Shown here one piece after another: positions 25,026 through 34,530 of a stretch of DNA of 64,000 nt. The translations under genes were made by a program, and so were the position numbers. Location of the stretch: positions 1 to 64,000 of the forward strand of contig DIFZ01000039.1 of NCBI GenBank assembly GCA_002419385.1, read 5' to 3'. The number at the start of each line of letters is the position of its first letter. Positions within the stretch are counted from its first letter, which is position 1. The notes beneath the pieces were generated by a model. It worked only from the letters and a program-made list of their open reading frames with translations, made no database searches and was not told the DNA's origin. This DNA is from Geobacter sp. UBA5735. GTDB lineage: Bacteria > Desulfobacterota > Desulfuromonadia > Geobacterales > Geobacteraceae.

Positions 25026-27080
25026 TCACCGCTTTTTACCCCGGTGCCGCAGGCTTTTCGCCGCTTTCTTTTTCTGCGGTCGCACTCTGGCTGCTTTCTT
25101 GGGCGGGGCCGGCCCCGGGCGTGCCGGCTTGCGGCTCGCAGCCCTTCCCGGCAGCGCCGCCAGGGAAAACCTGACCCGCCGCCTTTCTCGGCTGACCCCG
25201 TCCACGCGAACCGACACCCGGTCTCCGATGCGGTATGCCCTGCCGCTCCGTTCCCCCACCAGGCTGTGCAGCTTCTCCACCAACCGGTAGCGATCGTCCC
25301 CCAGTGCCGTCACATGGACCAGTCCTTCCACCGGCAGTTCTGACAACTCGACATAGAAACCGTACGGGGCGACACCTGTCACAAAGCCGTCGAAAACCTC
25401 GCCCACGCGGCTTTCCATGTACTCCAGCCTTTTCAGGTCGACAATCTCCCGCTCCGCCTCCATCGCGGTCCGTTCGCGCCTGCTGGTTTCTTCAGCGACG
25501 GCCGGAAGCCCGGCAGCTATTCTGCCCTTCTCCCGTTGCCCCAGGGAGCCCGACAATGCCCCTTTCAGAATGCGATGCACCACCAGATCGGGATAGCGCC
25601 GTATGGGCGAGGTGAAGTGCAGGTAACAGGGAGACGCAAGGCCGAAATGCCCCGCATTCTCGGCAGAATAGCGGGCCTGCTTCATGCAGCGGAGCAGCAG
25701 CTCGTTGACCATCTTCTCCTCAGGCCGTCCCTCCGCCGACGCCAGCAGCCGCTGCAGTTCCGCCGGCTCTGCGTTGTCCCCCTTCATACGCAAGGTAAAC
25801 CCGAACGCCTTGATGAAATCCCTGAAGTCATGCAGTCGCGCCGGGTCCGGCGGCTCATGGATACGGTAGAGGCAGGGCATGTCGCGCCCCGCCAGGTAGG
25901 CCGCCACCGCCTCGTTGGCGGCCAGCATGAATTCCTCGATGATCCGGTGCGCAAGATTCCGTTCCGCCCTGGCAATGGACTCGATCCGGCCCTGGAGGTC
26001 CAGCACGATCTCCGGCTCGGGAAGGTCGAAATCGATGCTCCCCCGCCGCCGTCGCTTCGCGGTCAGCCGCAGGGCCAGTTCCTCCATCGTTTCCAGATCG
26101 GCGGCAAGGTGGCGGTAGCGGGCGGTCGTTTCGGGGTTCCGGTCCACGAGGATCTCTCTGACCGCGGTATAGGTGAGCCGCTCGTCACTGCGGATCACGC
26201 TCGGGTAGAATGACGACCCGACAGCAGTGCCGTCCCGGTCGAACTGCAGTTCCGCCGTAACCGTAAGACGGTCCCGGCCGGGATTCAGCGAACAGATCCC
26301 GTTTGAAAGCTCTTCGGGAAGCATGGGTATGCAGCGATCGGGGAAATAGACGGAGGTGGCGCGGTTCAGCGCTTCGCGGTCCAGGGCGGAAGACTCCTCG
26401 ATATAGTGGGAGACATCGGCTATGGAAACCCTCAGCCTGATGATCCCTCCCTCCAGGCGGCTGACCGACACGGCGTCATCGAAATCCCGCGCCGTTTCGC
26501 CATCGATAGTGATCGTCAGGTCGCCCCGCAGATCGGTGCGCCCCACCAGCTCCGCTTCAGCAGGTTCCCTGGCGACAGAACGCGCCCCGGCGAGCACATC
26601 CGGGGGAAATGCCATGGGCAGGCCGAACTTCCTGGCAATTGTCAGAACCTCCGTGTCCGGGTCGCCGGGCCGGCCGAGCACCTCGACGATCCGGCCGGCC
26701 ATGCCACGGTCCCCCGAAGGATATGCGGTTATCTCCACGACCACCACCTCGCCGCTGCGGGCCATGCCGGTCTGTTTGCGGGGAATGGCCACACGGTGAG
26801 GAATCCTCGGTTCGTCAGGGATGACCACCCCTCCGGCGCCTCCGGCTTCAAACCGGCCCACCAGCGTCGAGCACCCCCGCTCCACGGTCTGGAGTATCCT
26901 GCCCTCGCGGCGGCCATACCGGTGGCCGGCTTCAACACTCGCCACGACCCGGTCGCCGTGAATGTTTTCCCGCAGGTACCTGGCAGGAATGAATATGTCA
27001 TCGCCACCCTCATCGGGTATGACGAAACCATAGCCGTCCTGGTGGCAGGAAAGCCTTCCCGTAACTTTATATCGCGCCAT
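25026..27080 (-). CDS. rnr: Ribonuclease R family 3'-5' exoribonuclease
   Basis: A 684-aa RNB-family nuclease that degrades structured RNA processively. N-terminal cold-shock/OB domains (about 1-140) precede the RNB catalytic domain with TARDFDDAVS (Asp199, Asp201, Asp202). An S1 domain (about 560-640) and a very basic Lys/Arg/Pro tail follow. It is somewhat shorter than Escherichia coli RNase R. The leader contains tandem heptamers (27121-27174) downstream of a promoter at 27181-27209. Confidence 0.93.
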   Translation of the reverse strand: MARYKVTGRLSCHQDGYGFVIPDEGGDDIFIPARYLRENIHGDRVVASVEAGHRYGRREGRILQTVERGCSTLVGRFEAGGAGGVVIPDEPRIPHRVAIPRKQTGMARSGEVVVVEITAYPSGDRGMAGRIVEVLGRPGDPDTEVLTIARKFGLPMAFPPDVLAGARSVAREPAEAELVGRTDLRGDLTITIDGETARDFDDAVSVSRLEGGIIRLRVSIADVSHYIEESSALDREALNRATSVYFPDRCIPMLPEELSNGICSLNPGRDRLTVTAELQFDRDGTAVGSSFYPSVIRSDERLTYTAVREILVDRNPETTARYRHLAADLETMEELALRLTAKRRRRGSIDFDLPEPEIVLDLQGRIESIARAERNLAHRIIEEFMLAANEAVAAYLAGRDMPCLYRIHEPPDPARLHDFRDFIKAFGFTLRMKGDNAEPAELQRLLASAEGRPEEKMVNELLLRCMKQARYSAENAGHFGLASPCYLHFTSPIRRYPDLVVHRILKGALSGSLGQREKGRIAAGLPAVAEETSRRERTAMEAEREIVDLKRLEYMESRVGEVFDGFVTGVAPYGFYVELSELPVEGLVHVTALGDDRYRLVEKLHSLVGERSGRAYRIGDRVSVRVDGVSRERRRVRFSLAALPGRAASRKPARPGPAPPKKAARVRPQKKKAAKSLRHRGKKR

Positions 27081-27120
27081 GATTGGATGCCTTTCTGCAG
27101 CGTAGAGCGGATAGTAGTAC

Positions 27121-27174
27121 CCTTTGCCCTTTGCCTTTTGCCTTTTGCCCAGCGCCTTGCGCCTTGCGCCTTGC
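27121..27174. repeat. Tandem heptamer array in the rnr 5' leader
   Basis: The plus strand reads two CCTTTGC units, two CTTTTGC units, a CCAGCG interruption and then CCTTGCG, CCTTGCG, CCTTGC, all head to tail in a 7-nt period. On the rnr mRNA this gives repeated GCAAGGC/GCAAAAG units between the promoter and the ATG. Confidence 0.85.
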
Positions 27175-27180
27175 TTTCAT

Positions 27181-27209
27181 TTCATATGCGAACAGAGCCG
27201 ATTTGTCAA
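27181..27209 (-). promoter_or_regulatory. Predicted promoter of rnr
   Basis: The minus strand reads TTGACA, a 17-nt spacer and TATGAA, about 100 nt upstream of rnr. It is divergent from the promoter of the transglycosylase gene. Confidence 0.6.
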
Positions 27210-27260
27210 ATGTTTACGCGATGATGCATGCTCCCTGACAGAGAAAACAAATATTCCTGG

Positions 27261-27289
27261 TTGCCCGGAGGCGGCCGTTTGTATACAAT
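27261..27289 (+). promoter_or_regulatory. Possible promoter of the lytic transglycosylase gene
   Basis: TTGCCC, a 17-nt spacer and TACAAT, leaving a leader of about 80 nt before the GTG start at 27376. The -35 match is only moderate. Confidence 0.45.
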
Positions 27290-27375
27290 GACATGAATTT
27301 CTCATGGCCACATCCCGCAGTTTGCTGCAGCCGTAACAACCGTCTGCCCGCCAAGTCCCGATTGAGGAGCGCTCC

Positions 27376-29562
27376 GTGTACCTGTACCGAATACCTGTTC
27401 TGATCGTCATTCTGCTGCTGTCCATCTCCATCTCCAGCGCATCTCTCTACCCCCTTGCGGACGACAACCTTGCCAGGGCAGCGCAGAGAATGAAAAAAAA
27501 GGATTATCGCGGTGCCCGGGAAACGGCATCGAAAGCGGTCGCGGGACCGGGCAGGGATCTGCTGCTGGGCATGTCCGCCTACCGCCTGGATAACTGGGAC
27601 GAAGCGGAGCGTCAGTTGGCCGGGGCTGTTGAACACTTCCCTCTCCTGGGAGATTTTGCCCTCTACTACCGCGCCTCGGCGCTCAATCACCTGGTCCGCT
27701 ACCGGGAATCGATTTCCCTACTTGCCCGGCTCGAAAAGGAGTATCCCGAAAGCCCGCTCCTGCAGGCAGCGTCCTTTCTCAACGCCGAGGCCCTGTTCCA
27801 GGACGGGCAATTCCAGGCGGCCCTGGAAGCATACCGGAATTTCATCGCAGATTACCCGGAGGGAAGTGATGCCCTCAAGGCCTCATACAGGATCGCCGCC
27901 TGCAGCGAGAAGCTTGGTGACACTGCTGGAGCGGCGGCCGAGCTGCGCAGAATCTGGCTCAAACACCCGGGGAAAGATGTTGCCGACGAGGCAGAGGAGG
28001 ACCTGAAAAGACTGCGCGACAAAGGGGTCGCCGTCCAGTCCTTTACGGCGGAAGAACTTTTCGGCCGGGGCCTGGCGCTGTTCGACCTGAAAAAGCACCG
28101 TGATGCGCTGGCGGTTTTTTCGTCCGTCCCGCCCGAATCCCTTCCGGAGCAGCTGCGCGGCAAACAGGCGTTCAAATCGGCCATGTCACTCTACCTGTCC
28201 AAAAGGAACACGGAAGCCGAGCAGGCATTCGCCCGTCTGGCGTCACCGGAAAGCCCCTACCGGGAGTATGCCGTGGAGGCGTCCTACTGGCATGCCAGGA
28301 CGCTTGAGCGTCTGAGCAGGAAAGAGTCTGCCTGCGCGGCCTTGATGAAGCTGGCGGAAACCTCGCCCGGTTCGGACCTGGCCGACGACGCGCTCTATCA
28401 TGCCGGCATGATCATGAAGAACACCGGCGCCGGAAGCGAAGCCCTGGCCGTTTTCGCCAGGCTTCTGAACGGCTACCCCCGCTCCCCCCTGGCTTCCCGC
28501 GTACTCTGGGAAAACGGCTGGAGCCGCTACCGTGCCGGTGATTTCCCGGCTGCCGCCGAATTGTTCGGCAGGCTCCTCGCCGATGACGCATTCCGGGAAA
28601 AGGCGCTCTATTGGCAGTACCGTTCCCTTGAGGCGGGCGGTTCCGCCGAAACCGCCCGCCGGATCCTTGCACTCCTCCTGGAGGAATACCCCACGGGCTT
28701 CTATGCCCTGAACCTGGAAAAGGAAAAAGGCCTCCGCGCCACGGCCACGCCGTCGCTGGACAAGACCGTTCTTGCAACGCTGCAGGTACCCGACGGCCCG
28801 GAACGGGCGAAAGCCCTGATCAGCCTCGGCCTGTACCAGGAAGCCCGCATGGAAATCTCCGCCATGCGCAAGCGGATTCCATCCGGCCCGGCAGCCACCA
28901 TGGATGTGGCAAAGCTCTACCTTGCCATGGAGGACTACCGTTCCGCCATGCGCCTGTACAGTCCGCGCAATCCGGCGAAAAAAACCGCACGTTCTTCCCG
29001 GACCTGGGCCATTCTCTACCCGCCCGCATTTGCCGAATCAGTCTCCAGGAATGCTGCCGCAAACCGCATCAGCGAAAACCTTACCTATGCCCTGATTCGC
29101 GCCGAAAGCAACTTCTTTCCCGAAGCCCGTTCGCCTGTCGGAGCTCTGGGGCTGATGCAGCTCATGCCTGCCACGGCAAAGGATACTGCGCGCCAGATGC
29201 ATGAAACCGTCACCATGCCGGAGCTGACCATTCCCGAAGTCAACGTCAGAATCGGCACACGGTATCTCAAAGGACTGCTGACCCGCTTCAACGGAAACCT
29301 GGTCTCCGCGGTCGCAGCCTATAACGCCGGACCCACTCCGGTACTCCGCTGGCGCAAAAACCTGGCCGGCCTCCGCGAGGATGAATTCATCGAGAGCATC
29401 CCCTATAGCGAGACGCGTGAGTATGTGAAGAGAGTCCTGGCAGGGATGGAAGTATACCGCAGGCTCTATGGCGGCGAAGAACCCTCCCCCTTTGCCATGA
29501 CGATGAAAGCGCCGGTACAGGGCGCTTACTCGACATCACGGGAGCAGGCAGCCCTCCCCTGA
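27376..29562 (+). CDS. Soluble/periplasmic lytic murein transglycosylase (Slt70-like)
   Basis: A 728-aa exported enzyme that cleaves the MurNAc-GlcNAc bond of peptidoglycan to form 1,6-anhydro ends. An N-terminal signal peptide (about 1-23, ending ASA) is followed by a long helical superhelix with TPR-like repeats (about 30-540). The C-terminal SLT domain has catalytic Glu577 in IRAESNFF, with GLMQLMPATA and AAYNAGP motifs. The start is GTG at 27376 with a GAGGAG ribosome-binding site. It ends at a strong terminator. Confidence 0.93.
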   Translation: MYLYRIPVLIVILLLSISISSASLYPLADDNLARAAQRMKKKDYRGARETASKAVAGPGRDLLLGMSAYRLDNWDEAERQLAGAVEHFPLLGDFALYYRASALNHLVRYRESISLLARLEKEYPESPLLQAASFLNAEALFQDGQFQAALEAYRNFIADYPEGSDALKASYRIAACSEKLGDTAGAAAELRRIWLKHPGKDVADEAEEDLKRLRDKGVAVQSFTAEELFGRGLALFDLKKHRDALAVFSSVPPESLPEQLRGKQAFKSAMSLYLSKRNTEAEQAFARLASPESPYREYAVEASYWHARTLERLSRKESACAALMKLAETSPGSDLADDALYHAGMIMKNTGAGSEALAVFARLLNGYPRSPLASRVLWENGWSRYRAGDFPAAAELFGRLLADDAFREKALYWQYRSLEAGGSAETARRILALLLEEYPTGFYALNLEKEKGLRATATPSLDKTVLATLQVPDGPERAKALISLGLYQEARMEISAMRKRIPSGPAATMDVAKLYLAMEDYRSAMRLYSPRNPAKKTARSSRTWAILYPPAFAESVSRNAAANRISENLTYALIRAESNFFPEARSPVGALGLMQLMPATAKDTARQMHETVTMPELTIPEVNVRIGTRYLKGLLTRFNGNLVSAVAAYNAGPTPVLRWRKNLAGLREDEFIESIPYSETREYVKRVLAGMEVYRRLYGGEEPSPFAMTMKAPVQGAYSTSREQAALP

Positions 29563-29593
29563 AAAAAGGCCCCGCAACGGGGCCCTTTTTTTG
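29562..29593 (+). terminator. Rho-independent terminator after the transglycosylase gene
   Basis: A 7-bp stem GGCCCCG/CGGGGCC with a CAA loop is followed by C and seven T residues. A run of six A residues before the stem makes it potentially bidirectional. It insulates the efflux operon. Confidence 0.92.
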
Positions 29594-29605
29594 TTGCAAT
29601 TCAAA

Positions 29606-29628
29606 CAAACGTTTGATACAAACGTTTG
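29606..29628 (+). promoter_or_regulatory. Double palindromic operator, likely for the TetR regulator
   Basis: Two identical CAAACGTTTG palindromes at 29606-29615 and 29619-29628 are separated by 3 nt. They lie about 85 nt before the TetR start and just after the terminator, where the operon promoter must be. Such tandem sites are typical for TetR-family autorepressors. The binding protein is inferred from position. Confidence 0.65.
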
Positions 29629-29713
29629 CATCGGGCACGGCAGCGGCCGCTGCCCTCACTGTCCACCTGAATCTGCAGCACATGATCTGCAGTTCGCCGC
29701 GAGGCTCTCCCCC

Positions 29714-30385
29714 ATGAACGGAACGGATCACGAAATCGGCGAAACCCGGAAGCGGATTCTCGAAACAGCGGCGCTGGTTTTCGCCGAGCGCGGTTTCGCT
29801 GCCACCACGGTCAGGATGATCTGCGGCCGGGCGCAGGTGAACCTGGCGGCCGTCAACTACCACTTCGGCAGTAAGGAAAGCCTCTATCGCGATGCCATAC
29901 GATATGCCCGCGGCCGCGCCTACCAACGATTTCCCATAAACTACGGGCTGTCCGGAGAAGCAGGACCGGAAGAACAGCTGCATGCGTTCATCCGCTCGTT
30001 CCTGCTCCGCACCTCCAGCGATGAGCGGAACCTGGGATTCGGCACCCTGGTGATGCGCGAGATGGTGGACCCCACCAGCGCCCTGGACATGATGCTTGAC
30101 GAAGGGATACGCGCCCTTCTGGAGCAGCTTGCCGAAATCGTACGGAAACTCCTGGGCGACGTGCGGGACCGGGAACTGCTCCTGGCCTGCACCAGGAGCA
30201 TCGTCAGCCAGTGCCTGCTGTTCCTGTTCAGCAGGTCGGTGATCGGCAGAATGGCCCCTGAACACAAATTCGATCCCGACGACCTGGAGGGGATATCACG
30301 CCAGATACTCTTTTTCAGCCTTCACGCGATCAGGGGGATAGCAGCGGACAGCCGTACAAAGCCTGGAAAATCAGGGGCGCGCTGA
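29714..30385 (+). CDS. TetR/AcrR-family regulator of the efflux operon (CecR-like)
   Basis: A 223-aa repressor. The N-terminal helix-turn-helix domain (about 10-60) reads TRKRILETAALVFAERGF and AAVNYHFGSKESLYR. The C-terminal domain resembles the YbiH/CecR type (MREMVDPTSALD...). The ATG at 29714 is chosen because the 41-codon extension of the frame is Cys/Pro-rich and overlaps the operator. It is 3 nt upstream of the first MFS gene, so it heads the operon it probably represses. Confidence 0.9.
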   Translation: MNGTDHEIGETRKRILETAALVFAERGFAATTVRMICGRAQVNLAAVNYHFGSKESLYRDAIRYARGRAYQRFPINYGLSGEAGPEEQLHAFIRSFLLRTSSDERNLGFGTLVMREMVDPTSALDMMLDEGIRALLEQLAEIVRKLLGDVRDRELLLACTRSIVSQCLLFLFSRSVIGRMAPEHKFDPDDLEGISRQILFFSLHAIRGIAADSRTKPGKSGAR

Positions 30386-30388
30386 GCA

Positions 30389-31924
30389 ATGACTGATTCC
30401 GCCAAACCGGTCAACAAATGGCTGATCACCCTCACCGTGATGATCCCCGCTTTCATGGAGATTGTCGACACGTCCATCGCCAACGTTGCGCTGCCCCACA
30501 TGCAGGGAAATCTGAACGCCGGAACGGACGAAGTGACGTGGGTCCTCACCTCCTACCTGATCAGCAACGCCGTGGTCATGCCCATGACCGGGTGGCTGGC
30601 ACGTGTTTTCGGCAGGAAACGCTTCCTCATCTCCTGCATCATGCTCTTCACCCTTTCGTCCCTGCTCTGCGGCATGGCGCCGAACCTCGCAACCCTGGTG
30701 TGCTTCCGGATCATTCAGGGCGCCGCGGGAGGAGCGCTCATCCCCATGAGTCAGGCGATCATGCTGGAATCGTTCCCTCCCCGGGAGGGGGGAATGGCCA
30801 TGGCCATCTTCGGCATCGGCGCAATGTTCGGTCCGGTGGTCGGCCCCACACTCGGCGGCTGGGTCACGGACAACATGAGCTGGCGCTGGATCTTCTACAT
30901 CAACATTCCGGTCGGCATCATCGCGGTCATCATGGCAAAGTACTTCATTTTCGACCCTTCGTACCTGAAACGGCACACAGCGGGCATCGACTACTGGGGC
31001 CTGGCGCTCCTCACCCTGGGAATCGGGTCCCTGCAGGTGGTGCTGGACAAGGGCCAGCAGGACGACTGGTTCAATTCTTCCTTCATCATCGCCTTTTCCC
31101 TGCTTTCCGCCATTTCCCTGGTCCTGTTCGTCTACGCCGAACTGAAACACGAGCACCCCATCGTCAACCTGAGGCTGTTCAAGGACGCGGCATTCTCGTC
31201 GGGCAACTTCATCATGTTCATGGTCGGGTTCTGCCTGTACGGGTCGGTGGTCATGCTGCCGCTTTTCCTGCAGACGCTCATGGGATACAGCGCCACCATG
31301 GCAGGCCTGGTCATGGCGCCGGGAGGCGTGGCATCGGTAATCGTCATGCCGATCGTGGGCGCCTATATCCAGCGCCGCAGCGGCAGGAAAATCATTCTTG
31401 CCGGACTGGTCCTGGGGGCGGTATCGCTCTTCTTCATGCGGGGCTTCACTCTCGAAGCCTCATACTGGGATTTCGTTTGGCCCCGCGTAATGCTCGGCGC
31501 AGCCCTCGGCATGATCTTTCCCCCGCTGACACGGTATACTCTGGCGAACATTCCAAAGGTGGAAATGGGCAATGCGACCGGGATATACAACCTGTTGCGC
31601 AATATCGGCGGCAGCGTCGGCATCGCCCTTTCCGCAACCATGCTGACCCGGCTCGCCCAGTTTTACCAGGCGAACCTGGTCGGGCACGTGAATCCCTACA
31701 ACCCCCTTGTCCAGTCGCGCCTCAGGCAACTGGCGGAGGCTGCCATGGCTCGCGGCATGGATGCGGCAACATCCCAGAAGGCAGCGCTGGGAATAGTTCT
31801 GTTAACTGTCCGCAAAGAAGCGGCGCTGCTGTCATACAATTACATCTTCTGGGTCATCGGCCTTTCGTTCCTCTGCATCATCCCGCTCCTCTACTTCCTG
31901 AAAAGACCGAAGCTCGCTGCATGA
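30389..31924 (+). CDS. DHA2-family MFS drug efflux pump (EmrB-like), copy 1
   Basis: A 511-aa polytopic protein with about 14 helices, of the EmrB/QacA (DHA2) drug:proton antiporter family. Motifs include VDTSIANVALPHMQG near the N-terminus, motif A-like GWLARVFGRKRF, and GAAGGALIPMSQAIM. It is roughly 70% identical by eye to the second copy at 34531-36081. With EmrA and TolC from the next genes it can form a tripartite pump spanning both membranes. The substrate is unknown. Confidence 0.93.
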   Translation: MTDSAKPVNKWLITLTVMIPAFMEIVDTSIANVALPHMQGNLNAGTDEVTWVLTSYLISNAVVMPMTGWLARVFGRKRFLISCIMLFTLSSLLCGMAPNLATLVCFRIIQGAAGGALIPMSQAIMLESFPPREGGMAMAIFGIGAMFGPVVGPTLGGWVTDNMSWRWIFYINIPVGIIAVIMAKYFIFDPSYLKRHTAGIDYWGLALLTLGIGSLQVVLDKGQQDDWFNSSFIIAFSLLSAISLVLFVYAELKHEHPIVNLRLFKDAAFSSGNFIMFMVGFCLYGSVVMLPLFLQTLMGYSATMAGLVMAPGGVASVIVMPIVGAYIQRRSGRKIILAGLVLGAVSLFFMRGFTLEASYWDFVWPRVMLGAALGMIFPPLTRYTLANIPKVEMGNATGIYNLLRNIGGSVGIALSATMLTRLAQFYQANLVGHVNPYNPLVQSRLRQLAEAAMARGMDAATSQKAALGIVLLTVRKEAALLSYNYIFWVIGLSFLCIIPLLYFLKRPKLAA

Positions 31925-31997
31925 AAGGAATGGACGCATTGACAGCAAAGCCACGTTCCGTATAATGGCAAATTCACGGAACCAGAGGGAAAACAGA

Positions 31998-33266
31998 ATG
32001 ACCAGACTATGCTTTATCGTCCTGTGCGCGACCGTGCTGTTTGTAGGCAGGGCTGAAGCGGACACGCTCACGCTGCAGGAATGCCTGAAAAAAGCGGCTG
32101 CAGCCAACCATGAGCTCAGGGTGTCGTCGTACGACGAAAAACTGGCCGCGGAAGGCGGGGCCATCGCACGGAGCGGCTATCTTCCCCGGCTCGACCTCCA
32201 GGGCGGCTATACGTTTCAGCAGGCTCCGCAGTCGGTCCTCATTTCGGGATACGCCATCCCGACCCAGCAGGACGATTACGGTTTCCTGTCAATGGCGGCC
32301 GAGCAGACCATTTACGATTTCGGGCGGACATCCGCACGCTACGAACGGGCCAAGGCGCTGCGCAATGCCTCCGCACTGAACTACACCGCCAGGGAAAAGG
32401 ATGTCTTCCTGCAGGTCGTCGAGGCTTACTACGGCATCCTTGAATTCAGGAACTTTCTGACGTCGGCAGAAGAAGAGGTTGTCCAGATGACAGATCACCT
32501 GCGGGTGGCGAAAAACCTGTTCGAACAGGGCGTGGTCACCCGCAACGACCTGCTCCAGGCCGAAGTGCAGCTGGCCAACAGCAGCCAGCGGCGGCTCGCC
32601 GAGGAAAACAGGTTTACAAACGGTTGGCTCTACCTCAACTATCTCACCGGGCAACCGCCGGGATACCGGGCCGACCTGGTAGAAACCGTGCAGGGAGAAA
32701 ACAGCCCGGCCGAAGCCGGCAACCCCTTCAACCCTGCCAACAGAGCCGAGGTGCAAGCGCTCAAGCAGGGGATCCTCGCTGACGAACTGACCATGAAGGA
32801 GGTCAGAAGCTACTATTTCCCCGAGATCTTCGCCAGGCTCGGGATGGACTACGTCCAGAACAGCAAGGTGGTGGAGCAGACCATACTCTCCGCAACCATA
32901 GGCGTTCGCGTCAACCTGTTCGACGGACTAGCAACCACGTCCCGCTATAGGCAGGCAGTGCAGTCGCGCGCGCAGGCCGAGGAAAAACTCCGCATGGCAG
33001 AATCCCAGATCAGGCTGGAATACCAGACCGCCGGCAACGATGCGCGGACTGCACTGGAACGGATCAGGACCGCAGAGACGGCCGTCAAATCAGGTGAAGA
33101 AAACCTTCGTATCAACAAGAACCGCTACCTGGAACACGTGGGCACCGCCACCGACGTGATCGACGCCCAGACTCTGCTCACCAGGACAAGGACCGAATAT
33201 CACCGGGCGGTCTTCGATTACCAGGTCGCGGTTGCGCGGATAAAAAAAGCAAAAGGGGAACTCTAG
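31998..33266 (+). CDS. TolC-family outer-membrane efflux channel
   Basis: A 422-aa outer-membrane factor. A cleavable signal peptide (about 1-21, ending AEA) precedes the TLTLQECLKKAAAANHELR motif. Two helical hairpin repeats (about 30-210 and 230-420) are characteristic of TolC-like channels. The ATG at 31998 with an upstream GAGGGA is preferred over the frame start at 31965. It lies between the first MFS gene and the emrA-like gene. Confidence 0.92.
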   Translation: MTRLCFIVLCATVLFVGRAEADTLTLQECLKKAAAANHELRVSSYDEKLAAEGGAIARSGYLPRLDLQGGYTFQQAPQSVLISGYAIPTQQDDYGFLSMAAEQTIYDFGRTSARYERAKALRNASALNYTAREKDVFLQVVEAYYGILEFRNFLTSAEEEVVQMTDHLRVAKNLFEQGVVTRNDLLQAEVQLANSSQRRLAEENRFTNGWLYLNYLTGQPPGYRADLVETVQGENSPAEAGNPFNPANRAEVQALKQGILADELTMKEVRSYYFPEIFARLGMDYVQNSKVVEQTILSATIGVRVNLFDGLATTSRYRQAVQSRAQAEEKLRMAESQIRLEYQTAGNDARTALERIRTAETAVKSGEENLRINKNRYLEHVGTATDVIDAQTLLTRTRTEYHRAVFDYQVAVARIKKAKGEL

Positions 33267-33335
33267 CAGGCTCGTGAAAATCGTCATGAGGGAGCTTTTT
33301 CATCAGCCTGTCAACCCACCCCGTGGAGGAAGCAG

Positions 33336-34433
33336 ATGGCAGAAGCACAACCAGTCGAAAAAGCTGAGAAAGAAGCCGCGCAGCCTGGGAAAAAGGGCGG
33401 CAACGGCACCAGGAACCGGGCCGCCGCGATTCTGCTTGTCATGGTGGTGGTGGCACTGGTCATGGGCATGTGGCTCTGGGTCAGGAGCAAGACCCATGTG
33501 GAAACCGACAATGCGTTCATTGAATCCCACGTGTATGCCATTTCGTCTCGGGTACCGGGAAACGTGGCCCGCGTCATGGTGAAAGACAACCAGTTCGTGA
33601 AAAAAGGGGACCTCCTCGTCGAACTGGACCAGGCCGATTACCAGCTGCGGATGGAAAACTATGCGGCGCAACTGGACCTTGCCAAGAACGAAACAGCCAG
33701 CACCTATGCCCAGGTCGATGCAGCCCGGGCCGCGGTCAACTCGGACCGGGCCAGGCTCCAGCAGGCCGAACTGGACCTGGCGAGGGGCAAAGCACTCTAC
33801 CAGCGCGAGGTCATCCCGAAAGAACAGCTGGACAAGCTGGAAACCGCCCGCAAAGTCGCCGCGGCGAGGGTGCTGGAAACCGAGGGATCGGTCCGCAGGG
33901 CGCTCGCGCTCCTGGGGCTTGCCGGCAACGGCGGGAAAGATGCGCAGATCGTGCGGAAGAAAGCGGAGCTGGAAGAGAGCAGGCGCAACCTCTCCTATAC
34001 CAGGATTTGCGCTCCTGCCGACGGCTACATCACCAGGAAATCCGTGGAGCCCGGGAACAACATCCAGCCGGGACAGCCCCTCATGGCGCTCGTGGAACTG
34101 AACAACACCTGGATCACCGCCAACTATAAGGAAGGTCAGCTCGCCCACATGCGGCCGGGTCAGAACGTCGAGTTCGAAGTTGATACCTACCCGGGAAAGA
34201 CTTTCAAAGGCAAAGTGGACAGCATCATGGCCGGAACCGGCGCGGCGTTTTCCCTCCTCCCGCCGGAGAATGCAACGGGCAACTATGTAAAAGTGGTGCA
34301 GCGGATACCGGTAAAGATCCTCATAGATTCCAGCAGCGATCCCGACCACCTGCTGCGGATCGGCATGAGCGTGGTCCCCACCGTGCTGACGGAACGGAAG
34401 CTGGGGGACATCATGAAAGACCCGTTCCGCTGA
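33336..34433 (+). CDS. EmrA/HlyD-type periplasmic adaptor
   Basis: A 365-aa membrane-fusion protein. A single N-terminal helix (about 29-50) is followed by a barrel/lipoyl half-motif VKKGDLLVELDQADY, an alpha-helical hairpin (about 110-205), the second lipoyl half APADGYITRKSVEPG and a C-terminal beta-barrel. It links an inner-membrane MFS pump to the TolC channel. It is flanked by TolC and the second MFS gene. Confidence 0.94.
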   Translation: MAEAQPVEKAEKEAAQPGKKGGNGTRNRAAAILLVMVVVALVMGMWLWVRSKTHVETDNAFIESHVYAISSRVPGNVARVMVKDNQFVKKGDLLVELDQADYQLRMENYAAQLDLAKNETASTYAQVDAARAAVNSDRARLQQAELDLARGKALYQREVIPKEQLDKLETARKVAAARVLETEGSVRRALALLGLAGNGGKDAQIVRKKAELEESRRNLSYTRICAPADGYITRKSVEPGNNIQPGQPLMALVELNNTWITANYKEGQLAHMRPGQNVEFEVDTYPGKTFKGKVDSIMAGTGAAFSLLPPENATGNYVKVVQRIPVKILIDSSSDPDHLLRIGMSVVPTVLTERKLGDIMKDPFR

Positions 34434-34530
34434 GACAAGACGATTCTTCCCCAGGGGCCTGCCGGCCCCGCCGGGAAGCCATACCACCGCGCGGGCGTCA
34501 CCAGAGGGCGCCCGCGCCACCCGGACCTCC

